A stretch of DNA of 64,000 bases from DASSNU01 sp035701265 (lineage in GTDB: Bacteria > Gemmatimonadota > Gemmatimonadetes > Gemmatimonadales > Gemmatimonadaceae). The stretch covers positions 1 through 64,000 of the forward strand of contig DASSNU010000021.1 in the NCBI GenBank assembly GCA_035701265.1, given 5' to 3'. Positions 53,302 to 60,652 of this stretch are shown here, piece by piece. Made by a program: the position numbers and the translations under genes. Position 1 is the first letter of the stretch. Each line of letters starts with the position of its first letter. The notes beneath the pieces were generated by a model, which had not been told where the DNA came from, made no database searches, and saw only the letters and a program-made list of their open reading frames with translations.

Positions 53302-53352
53302 GATGCACCGAGCCCGGTGCGGCCACCTGTGCCGCAACGGGCTCGGTGCATC
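53302..53352. terminator. Long bidirectional hairpin
   Basis: GATGCACCGAGCCCG and CGGGCTCGGTGCATC are perfect 15-bp arms, continued by TGCGGC/GCCGCA inside one mismatch. The loop has seven bases. It separates the convergent PrcB-like and flotillin-like genes. Confidence 0.75.
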
Positions 53353-53370
53353 CGACGCATCGCGCCGGTC

Positions 53371-54729
53371 TCACCGTTTGTTCCGCACGTCCCCTCGCGG
53401 CGCGGGGTACTGCGCCTTGTCTGCGGCGACGGGCGAGCCGTCTCCTGCCGGTGACGCGCCATCGGCGCGGCGGGGTTCGTCGCCAAGCCCGCGCGAGACG
53501 AGCTGCGCCGCGAGCACGGTCTGGATCACGCTCGCGATGTTGGACGTCGCCGTGTCGGGCGCACCTGCGGTGCCGCCCCCGGCAATGGTGATGAGCTTCG
53601 AGTCCGCCAGGGCATCCGCAATGACGGGGGCGATCTGCGGGAGCATCTCGATCTGGCGATACCGGAAGTACGATTCACCCCCGGCCTGGATGGCCTGGTT
53701 CACCTTCCGGATGCTCTCCGCCTGCGCCTCGGCGATCTTCGTGATGCGAATCGCCTCCGCCTCGGCCGCGGCCTGCGCTTCGATGCGCACGCGCTCGGCG
53801 TCCGCCTTGGCCTGAGCGATCTGCGTCGCGTCCAGCTCGGAGCTGCGCTGCACCGCAAGCGCGTCCTGTTTCTTGGCCTCGGCCTGCGCGATGAGCGCGG
53901 CGTTGGCTGCGCGCGTCTGCTCCAGCTCGCGCTGCTTGTCGGAGATGGCGCGCTCCGCCTCGAGCTGCGCCTCCTTGGCGCGCCGTGCCTGCTGCGCCGA
54001 GACGATGTCTGCGTTCGCCTGCGCCTCGGCCGCCGACTGGCGCCGGCGCGCGTCGGCCACCTCGCTCTGCACCACCTTGATGTTCAGCGAATTGAAGATG
54101 AGCCCCAGGTCGGTGAGCTCGCGCGAGCACGCCTTCCGGATGATGATGGCCAGCGGGTCGTCATCATCATCCAGCTCGCGCTCCATGGGAAGCGGAGCCC
54201 TGGGGATCGGCGCCAGCGCCTTCTCCGTGGACGCGGCGGCTGGAGGGAGCGCCGGCGCCGCCGACTTGGCGGAGAAGAGCTGATCGTGCGTGAGCAGGTT
54301 GATCGCCCGCCGGCCGGCGCTCTGCAGCAGGTCGGTGAGAATGTTGACCTGCTCGCTCGCCGGCTTGGAGAAGAACCGGTTGGCCGCGGTCTTGATGAGC
54401 TGGTCCGTGTCTCCCACCGACACGATCGCGCTGGCGAGCACGCGCACCTTGATAGGGCGCGGTGTGCCCGTCGAATTGTCGAAGTCCGCCGTCTGGTCGG
54501 TGATGTCGAGATCCACGTTGATCGCCTTGCTGGAGATCGTCGTCCCCGTGGTGAGCAGCGGGATCTCCTTGGACTTTCCGGGACCGCGGTAGATGACCGT
54601 ATGCCCGTGCAGCCAGCTCACCAGGCGGATGCTTCCGGCGTCCACGTTGCGGAGAAACGCGGACACCATGACTGGCACGAAGATGAAGACGACGACCAAC
54701 ACGAGCATGATGATGGCGATCGGGGGCAT
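53371..54729 (-). CDS. Flotillin-like SPFH-domain protein
   Basis: A 452-residue membrane protein. An N-terminal helix (AIIMLVLVVVFIFVPVMVSA) leads to an SPFH domain (GHTVIYRGPGKSKEIPLLTT, KAINVDLDITDQTADFDNST, IKVRVLASAIVSVGDTDQLI). A long charged coiled coil rich in Ala/Glu (ARRRQSAAEAQANADIVSAQ ... AEAEAIRITKIAEAQAESIR) follows, then a C-terminal GGG-containing flotillin end. It probably assembles membrane microdomains. The acidic run ELDDDDDPL and AP-rich loop in the SPFH domain are unusual. Partner of the NfeD-like gene 17 bases upstream. Confidence 0.9.
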   Translation of the reverse strand: MPPIAIIMLVLVVVFIFVPVMVSAFLRNVDAGSIRLVSWLHGHTVIYRGPGKSKEIPLLTTGTTISSKAINVDLDITDQTADFDNSTGTPRPIKVRVLASAIVSVGDTDQLIKTAANRFFSKPASEQVNILTDLLQSAGRRAINLLTHDQLFSAKSAAPALPPAAASTEKALAPIPRAPLPMERELDDDDDPLAIIIRKACSRELTDLGLIFNSLNIKVVQSEVADARRRQSAAEAQANADIVSAQQARRAKEAQLEAERAISDKQRELEQTRAANAALIAQAEAKKQDALAVQRSSELDATQIAQAKADAERVRIEAQAAAEAEAIRITKIAEAQAESIRKVNQAIQAGGESYFRYRQIEMLPQIAPVIADALADSKLITIAGGGTAGAPDTATSNIASVIQTVLAAQLVSRGLGDEPRRADGASPAGDGSPVAADKAQYPAPRGDVRNKR

Positions 54730-54746
54730 CGAGAGCTCCAGGTGAG

Positions 54747-55532
54747 TCAGTGTTCGGGTATGGTGCGAAGCGTCGACATCTGACGCGATACGGTGCAGCG
54801 ATTGCGCTTCGCGTCGACGTCCTGCACGACCAGTGTGTCGCCGGCACGGACGCGCACGCCGGCGGCGCGCTCCTCGGCGGAGAGGGTGCCGAGCACCTGG
54901 ACGAGCTGTCCGTCCAACTCGAGGGCAATGAGCCCCTGCCCGTTGGCATCGAACGAGGTGACGGCGCGCGCTTCATCCATGATGCCGCTCTCGAGCGTGA
55001 GCGCGGGGCGCGAGCCGAAGCGCTCGAGCAGGTTCCACATCGGGGCGATAACGAACCGTTCGAAGGCGATCGCGCCGGCCAGCGCGGCGGTGACGACGAT
55101 CCACTCGCTCGCGTGTCCGCGCAGCGCGACGCCGACGATGCCGAAGCCGAAGGCGAGCGTGAACAGTTGCCGCGGGTTCAGCAGCGGCGCGAGCCAGCGC
55201 GGGACGCCGCTCCGCATCGCGCGCCCCTGCCGCGCGCCGCGCGCGGCCCGCGCGCCGATCCCCAGACCGGGCGCACTGGAGCTGTCATCCGCTCCGGCAT
55301 GATGCGCTCCGGTGCCGTGGTGGTGCGCACCATGCGCCGTCGCGCCATGAGCGGACGCGCCGTGCGCGCCCGCATGTGCACCGGCACCGTGCGCGCCGGC
55401 GCCGTGGACGCCGATGTCGTGCGCGCCGGGACCGTGGTGTCCGCCTCCCAGGTGGCGCGCACCGAGGCCGCTCAGCGCCATGACCATGAGGCCGGCAAAG
55501 CCGAGCGTGAGGCAGAATGTGAAGGGGTCCAT
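54747..55532 (-). CDS. NfeD-like membrane protein with His/Gly/Ala-rich linker
   Basis: A 261-residue protein. Helix 1 (FCLTLGFAGLMVMALSGLGA) is followed by a low-complexity segment of HGA/GAH repeats (residues 27-80), then helices FTLAFGFGIVGVALRG and WIVVTAALAGAIAFERFVIA, and an OB-fold-like end (QVLGTLSAEERAAGVRVRAG, DTLVVQDVDAKRNRCTV). Helices plus OB fold next to flotillin match the NfeD family. The His-rich loop could bind Zn, Cu or Ni. Confidence 0.77.
   Translation of the reverse strand: MDPFTFCLTLGFAGLMVMALSGLGARHLGGGHHGPGAHDIGVHGAGAHGAGAHAGAHGASAHGATAHGAHHHGTGAHHAGADDSSSAPGLGIGARAARGARQGRAMRSGVPRWLAPLLNPRQLFTLAFGFGIVGVALRGHASEWIVVTAALAGAIAFERFVIAPMWNLLERFGSRPALTLESGIMDEARAVTSFDANGQGLIALELDGQLVQVLGTLSAEERAAGVRVRAGDTLVVQDVDAKRNRCTVSRQMSTLRTIPEH
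55293..55454 (-). repeat. HGA/GAH-coding low-complexity repeat
   Basis: Imperfect tandem units of six to nine bases encode HGAGAHGAGAHAGAHGAS and similar runs within the NfeD-like gene. The unit length is always a multiple of three, so slippage would keep the frame. Confidence 0.7.
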
Positions 55533-55787
55533 TGGGTAGTGACGCCTGCCCGACCGCAGCAGCGTGCGACCGCTGCCCTGTGCGAGCCGCTCCGCGTCCC
55601 TGTCGCTGGAACTCGAGACGCACCGGCGAGACTCGCACGGGCGCACCATTGCGCGCCGCGTGAGCCGGCGGGAGAGACGGTGCCGGTCCGTCTACCATGT
55701 CCTGCTCCACGGGTGGCGTCAAGACTTGCGCGCAGCTGCACCACTCATCGGGTGGACGGCTGGCGCTGTGCGTTGCACCGTTCTCCC

Positions 55788-56354
55788 ATGCCCCAGGACG
55801 AGTCCGCCACCACGCCGACGATCTGGACCATTGGTCACTCCACGCGCTCGGCCGAGGAATTCCTGCGCGTGCTCATCGCGCACGGCATCGAGGTCGTGGC
55901 GGATGTCCGGCGCTTCCCCGGCTCACGCCGCTTGCCACAGTTCGGCGCACCGGTGTTGGAGCACGCGTTGGCGGAACGGGGCATCGGCTACGTGTGGATC
56001 CCCGCGCTCGGCGGGCGTCGGCGTCCTGATCCCGCGTCGCCGAACGTCGGCTGGCGGCAGCCTGCGTTCCGTGCGTACGCGGATCATCTGGCCAGCGAGG
56101 AGTTCGCGGAGGGTCTCTTCGAGCTGCTCATGATCGCCGATGGTGCGCGCACGGCCATCATGTGCGCGGAGATCCTCTGGTGGCGTTGCCACCGGCGGCT
56201 CATCGCCGACGTGCTCACCTGGCTCGGCTACAGCGTCATACACATTCGTGACGGCGAGAAGGCCGAAGGACACCGCCTCGCCCCGCCCGCGACGGTCGTG
56301 GACGGCGTGCTGAGCTACGGGGACGGAAACCGTGCGGTGAGTGTGGACAGGTGA
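55788..56354 (+). CDS. DUF488 domain-containing protein
   Basis: A 188-residue cytoplasmic protein: TIWTIGHSTRSAEEFLRVLI, DVRRFPGSRRLPQFG, ALGGRRRPDPASPNVGWRQP and CAEILWWRCHRRLIADVL (Cys pair near the C terminus). This is the common DUF488 pattern; the family has no settled function. The ATG at 55788 is chosen by homology start; upstream in-frame sequence lies inside the divergent NfeD-like gene. Confidence 0.92.
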   Translation: MPQDESATTPTIWTIGHSTRSAEEFLRVLIAHGIEVVADVRRFPGSRRLPQFGAPVLEHALAERGIGYVWIPALGGRRRPDPASPNVGWRQPAFRAYADHLASEEFAEGLFELLMIADGARTAIMCAEILWWRCHRRLIADVLTWLGYSVIHIRDGEKAEGHRLAPPATVVDGVLSYGDGNRAVSVDR

Positions 56355-56406
56355 CGAGTACGACATGGTTCTCTCGTCGCCGGCGCGCACGCCGCGGTGA
56401 GGCGTG

Positions 56407-56874
56407 ATGAAGCCGTTGCCGTTCAGGGCACCGAGTGCCCGACCGCCAATTCGCATGCCACAACACCGCCCTATCGGGCTCACGCTCCTGACTGCTTTTT
56501 TCGCGTTCGGTGCGCTCATGGCGGGCATCACGGCCGTGGCACTGCTCACGCCCGGCGGCATGCTCGAGCCCATCTGGCGCCTCAATCCGCAAGCACGAGA
56601 CGCGCTGCGCTCCATGAGCCCGTGGGGAATCCCGCTCATGGTTGTCGTGTCGACCGCGTGCGCGGCGACCGCGCTCGCCCTGTGGTGTGGTGCATCGTGG
56701 GGGCGGCGGCTCGCCCTGGTCGTGCTCGGCGTCAATCTACTCGGAGATGTCGGCAACGCCGTCGTGCGTCACGATCTCCGCACGCTCAGCGGGTTGCCCG
56801 TCGGCGCGGCGCTCATCGCGTATCTCCTGCGGCCGTCCATTCGCAGTCGCTTTCAACGCACCACGAAAGCGTGA
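56407..56874 (+). CDS. Four-helix membrane protein of unknown function
   Basis: A 155-residue protein with helices IGLTLLTAFFAFGALMAGIT, WGIPLMVVVSTACAATALAL, RLALVVLGVNLLGDVGNAVV and LPVGAALIAYLL. Basic N terminus. No family recognised. A weak hairpin follows at the convergent junction with the peptidase-like gene. Confidence 0.72.
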   Translation: MKPLPFRAPSARPPIRMPQHRPIGLTLLTAFFAFGALMAGITAVALLTPGGMLEPIWRLNPQARDALRSMSPWGIPLMVVVSTACAATALALWCGASWGRRLALVVLGVNLLGDVGNAVVRHDLRTLSGLPVGAALIAYLLRPSIRSRFQRTTKA

Positions 56875-56885
56875 GGGCGGCACGA

Positions 56886-56909
56886 CTCCCCGCAGCGGCG
56901 CATGGGGAG
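56886..56909. terminator. Weak hairpin between convergent genes
   Basis: CTCCCC and GGGGAG separated by 12 bases, 12 bases after the membrane gene's stop. Low confidence. Confidence 0.3.
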
Positions 56910-56950
56910 GGAGATCACGCGGAGCGTCGGCTGGCGACCGCGGTGCCGCG

Positions 56951-58645
56951 CTACGGCGAGAGCGTGGCTGGCGCTCGGGCCGGCGCTGCGCTGGCTGGGC
57001 TCGGTCGCGCGCGTGACGAATCGTGAACCTGCCCCGCGGCGAGCAGCGGTCGCGCCATGCGCTCGGCCATGCCACGTGCGTTCGCATTCGCGTCGTTCGT
57101 GAGGATGATGATCGTCACTCCCCGCGAGGGTATCCGCTCGATGGCGCTGCGCTTCCCACCGGATGCGGCGAACGCGCTGAAGCGCACCGCACCCAACGCG
57201 GAATCGGGTGTCCAGCCGCGCGTGAGGTCGGGTGCAGCGGCCTCCCGTGCATCCCCATCCCGTGCCTCTGCATCGTCCGCACCCGCGTCGCTCCCATCTG
57301 CCGGCGCGAACCGCATCGGCTCATCCAACGCGAGCGCGAATCGGTACAGCTCATCCACGCTCGACTCGACCGTCCCATCGGAGCGAGCGTTTGTGCGGTG
57401 AATGCCGGCGCGACGACCGATGTCGCGCGCGATGCATCCTTGCAGCGTGGAACGGGCCTGTACCGCTCCGCCGTCGCGGGTGCTCTGACGCGTCGACGCC
57501 CCGCTGCGTGGCGCGGCCGGAGGCAGCTCGGCGCACAGCCCACGGAACAGGGTGGCAATGTCTCCCACATCGAAGAGCGGGAGCATGGTGGTGGGCATGT
57601 ATCGCTGCTGGGGGGGAATGCCGTACGACGTATCGACCAGCACGGCGCCGTCGAGCGCGACGAGCACGGTGGCGCCTCCGCGCTTCGGATCGCGGTAGGG
57701 CGCCATGATGCTGTCGACCATGGCGCGGAACCCCGGAAGGCGATCCGACGCGCGGCGCACGATCGTGCGCGTGGCAAGGTTGAAGACGTCGCCCGGGTGC
57801 AGCGTGAGGAACGGCTTCCCCGGATCGTGCTCGGTGGCCTGATACGCGAACGCTTCCCCTGCGCCTACGATAGTAGCGGTGTCGCCGCGCACGACCCACG
57901 CGGTCCCCTCGTCTTCGGAGATCGGCAAGAGGTGCGGATATCTGGGCGCAATGGAATCCGCCAGATCGGGCAGCCGCGACCGCGCGACCACGTGCTGATC
58001 GATGGCGACGCCCCGCAGGAAAGCGAACCCGTTCTCGTAGCGCGGATCATCCATGATGAAGTTGTTGTTGGACGGCGCGCCCCGCACGAGGAAGTCGCCG
58101 AGGATGGTAGCGCCTGCGGAAGAGCCGCCTACCACGCCGCCGCGCGCCAGCACGTCGTGAAACGCCGCCTCCAGCCGCGTACCGCCATACGCATCCACAA
58201 GACGGAACTGCCGCCCGCCGTCGAACCACACGCCGCCAGCGCGATGCACGATCGCAGCCAGCGAGTCGCCATCGGCAACAGCGCGATCGGTGGTGTGGAC
58301 GACGACCACGTTGCGCGCGCCAGCGCGGCGCAAGAGCTGCGCGCCGAGTGCGTCCTGAGCGTACGCGTTGTCGCCGCCAGCGGTGGGGACGTCGACAATG
58401 AGCGCGTCCGGTCCGCCCGCGGCATCGATGAAGGCGCGGTATACGTCCGCCCCGATCAGTCCACCGCCAACGGCGATCACCGTCCCGCGCGGCGGACCGA
58501 CGCGTGTCTCCGCTGCCGGCTGCGACGGATTCTGCGCGCCTACCGCTGCAGGTAGGAGGAGCGCGGAGAGCAACCATGGATGCGCGGCGTGCCATAGCGC
58601 CGCACGTGAATGACGAAGGAGTGCTGATCGTGCAGACGGACGCAT
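56951..58645 (-). CDS. Exported cyanophycinase-like (S51) domain fused to a beta-lactamase-like domain
   Basis: A 564-residue protein. A signal sequence (PWLLSALLLPAAVGAQ) precedes the S51 peptidase fold: TVIAVGGGLIGADVYRAFID, then GGVVGGSSAGATILGDFLV with nucleophile Ser176 and conserved HLLPISEDEGTAWVV. After about residue 320 a second domain begins (FRAMVDSIMAPYRDP, VLVALDGAVLVDTSYGI) and ends like class C beta-lactamase-related hydrolases (IERIPSRGVTIIILTNDANA). The SxxK position reads DVGDIATLF, so this half is probably inactive. It lies 96 bases downstream of the glutamyltransferase gene. Confidence 0.8.
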   Translation of the reverse strand: MRPSARSALLRHSRAALWHAAHPWLLSALLLPAAVGAQNPSQPAAETRVGPPRGTVIAVGGGLIGADVYRAFIDAAGGPDALIVDVPTAGGDNAYAQDALGAQLLRRAGARNVVVVHTTDRAVADGDSLAAIVHRAGGVWFDGGRQFRLVDAYGGTRLEAAFHDVLARGGVVGGSSAGATILGDFLVRGAPSNNNFIMDDPRYENGFAFLRGVAIDQHVVARSRLPDLADSIAPRYPHLLPISEDEGTAWVVRGDTATIVGAGEAFAYQATEHDPGKPFLTLHPGDVFNLATRTIVRRASDRLPGFRAMVDSIMAPYRDPKRGGATVLVALDGAVLVDTSYGIPPQQRYMPTTMLPLFDVGDIATLFRGLCAELPPAAPRSGASTRQSTRDGGAVQARSTLQGCIARDIGRRAGIHRTNARSDGTVESSVDELYRFALALDEPMRFAPADGSDAGADDAEARDGDAREAAAPDLTRGWTPDSALGAVRFSAFAASGGKRSAIERIPSRGVTIIILTNDANANARGMAERMARPLLAAGQVHDSSRARPSPASAAPARAPATLSP

Positions 58646-58741
58646 GGACACCGCCGTGATGATGATGGACCCGACGACCTGGTTCACCTTGCCGCCCGGG
58701 CGCAGCGCCGTCAAGCGGCGGGGCGCCTGCACTCGGCGTCG

Positions 58742-60391
58742 TCAGTCGCCGGCGGCGCAGCCGTCGCTCCGCGGATCGGCGCCCGCCTCCAGCCATCCGC
58801 GCTCGCGGTCGATCCGTATAGCGTGCGCGTGTCCCATGCTCTCGGACCACGCATCCACCACGCGCGTGTCGTGCCCACGCTCGGCCAGTGCTTCCATCAC
58901 GTCTTGTGGGATGCGCCCCTCGAGTAACACGGTGGCTACGGCGTCCCCCCAGCCGCGGCCGTAGCGCCAGCGCGGTGCGTCGATGGCGCGCTGCACGTCG
59001 AAGCCGAAATCCACGATGCGCGTAACGAGCGCGAGGTGCGTTTGCGGTTGCCCCTCGCCTCCCATGGCGCCGAAAGCGAGCAGCGGCTCTCCTTCGCGCA
59101 GGAGCATGGCCGGCATGAGGGTGTGCGCAGGCCGCTTGCGCGGCTCGAGCACGTTCGCCGCGTTCGCCTGCAGCGAGAACGCCGATCCGCGGTTCTGCAT
59201 CAACACACCGGTGTCCCCGCCAAAGACGCCGCTCGCGAAATCGTGAAAGAGCGACTCGATGGCGGACACGACCATCCCGTCGGCATCCACCACGCAGTGA
59301 TAGCAGGTGTCTCCGCCGGGACGTGCGTGCGCGGTATCGCCAGGGAAGGGGACGCCCGCGCGCACCTGCGCCGGAGGAAGTGCCCGATGCGGATCGATCT
59401 CGCTTCGCCGCGTTGACGCGTAGTCTTTCGCTGTCAGTCGATCGATCGGCGCGTGGACGAAGCGCGGATCGGCCAGCCACGCGTCGCGATCGGCGAATGC
59501 GAGCTTGATCGCCTCGATCGCGTGGTGATAGTAGTCCGCGCTCCCTTCGCCCCAGCGCGAGAGGTCGAACCCCTCGAGCACGTTGAGGGCACTGAGTGCG
59601 GTCCACCCTTGCGAGTTGGGTGGCAGTTGACACACCGTGACACCACGGTACGTCGTGCGAAGCGGCTCCGCCCATTCCGCGCGGAAGGCGGCGAAGTCGT
59701 CCGCGCGCAGCGGCGAGCCACGCGACGCGAGCGACGCGCAGATGCGCTCCGCCGTCTCCCCCTCATAGAAACCAGCGCGGGGGCCGCGTTCGGCCAGCCG
59801 AGTGAGCGTATCCGCCAGGCCGGGGATCACGCATCGCGTGTCGACCGCGCGCGCCGGCTGGAGGGCGTCGTGGAAGACTGCGTGTACCTCCGGGCACTCG
59901 CGCTGCAGTGTGCCGTCGGCGCGCAGCCAGTGGCCGAGCGACCTGCCCACTGGAGCGCCGTCGCGCGCGTGCCGGATCGCATCGTCGAACAGCGTGCGCC
60001 ACTGCAACCGTCCCCATCGCTCGTGGAGCATGCGCCATCCATCCACTACGCCGGGCACGGTGAGCGCGGCGCGTGCGCGGCGATGTGGGATCGCGTCGCC
60101 GTGCTCCGCGTACGACGCGCGCGTGGCGAGCGCCGCCGCCGGCCCGCTGCCATTCAGTCCGTGCAGGCGTCTCTCGCGCGGATCCCACACCAGCCAGAAG
60201 CCGTCGCCACCCAGACCGGTCATGTGCGGGTAGACGGCGGCGAGCACCGCGCCCATGACGATGCTCGCGTCCACCGCGCTCCCGCCGCGGCGCAGCGCCG
60301 CGAGTCCCGCGTCGCTCGCCAGGCGATGCGGACTGGCGACCGCGAATCGCTCTGCCCGCACCGGAGCCTGGCCGCCCTGGTGCGTACTCAC
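58742..60391 (-). CDS. Gamma-glutamyltransferase family protein
   Basis: A 549-residue Ntn-type enzyme of the gamma-glutamyltranspeptidase family. PHMTGLGGDGFWLVWDPRER and PPNSQGWTALSALNVLEGFD precede the autocleavage site Thr362 in GGDTCYHCVVDADG. The later GMMEGGxPQ-type motif reads GAMGGEGQPQTHLAL. There is no signal peptide, so it is probably cytoplasmic, as in the YwrD branch. The gene is first of a minus-strand pair with the S51 fusion and divergent from penicillin acylase. Confidence 0.9.
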   Translation of the reverse strand: MSTHQGGQAPVRAERFAVASPHRLASDAGLAALRRGGSAVDASIVMGAVLAAVYPHMTGLGGDGFWLVWDPRERRLHGLNGSGPAAALATRASYAEHGDAIPHRRARAALTVPGVVDGWRMLHERWGRLQWRTLFDDAIRHARDGAPVGRSLGHWLRADGTLQRECPEVHAVFHDALQPARAVDTRCVIPGLADTLTRLAERGPRAGFYEGETAERICASLASRGSPLRADDFAAFRAEWAEPLRTTYRGVTVCQLPPNSQGWTALSALNVLEGFDLSRWGEGSADYYHHAIEAIKLAFADRDAWLADPRFVHAPIDRLTAKDYASTRRSEIDPHRALPPAQVRAGVPFPGDTAHARPGGDTCYHCVVDADGMVVSAIESLFHDFASGVFGGDTGVLMQNRGSAFSLQANAANVLEPRKRPAHTLMPAMLLREGEPLLAFGAMGGEGQPQTHLALVTRIVDFGFDVQRAIDAPRWRYGRGWGDAVATVLLEGRIPQDVMEALAERGHDTRVVDAWSESMGHAHAIRIDRERGWLEAGADPRSDGCAAGD

Positions 60392-60554
60392 CGCCGATCG
60401 ATCGTCCGCGCGGTCTGCATCATTGTCCGCTCCGTCTGCTCCGCGTCCATCGCCATCATGCCGCGGGGACTATGCGCTCTCCGCCCGGTGGGGCGCAACC
60501 GCTGGAGTGGTACTGCGGGGCGTGTTGCGTCGCCGGACGGCGCGCGCGCCAAGT

Positions 60555-60586
60555 GGCACGCGGGCATCGCGCGATGCCCGCGTGCC
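60555..60586. promoter_or_regulatory. Perfect 32-bp palindrome between divergent hydrolase genes
   Basis: GGCACGCGGGCATCGC (60555-60570) is followed directly by its exact reverse complement. It ends four bases before a -35-like TTGACT (60590-60595), with CAGATA 17 bases further as a weak -10 for the acylase gene. An operator for a dimeric regulator is the simplest reading. Confidence 0.55.
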
Positions 60587-60652
60587 CTCTTGACTCGGCT
60601 CGCGCGGTCGTGCAGATACGGGCTGTCTCCCACCCTCACGTCCGGGCCCCTC

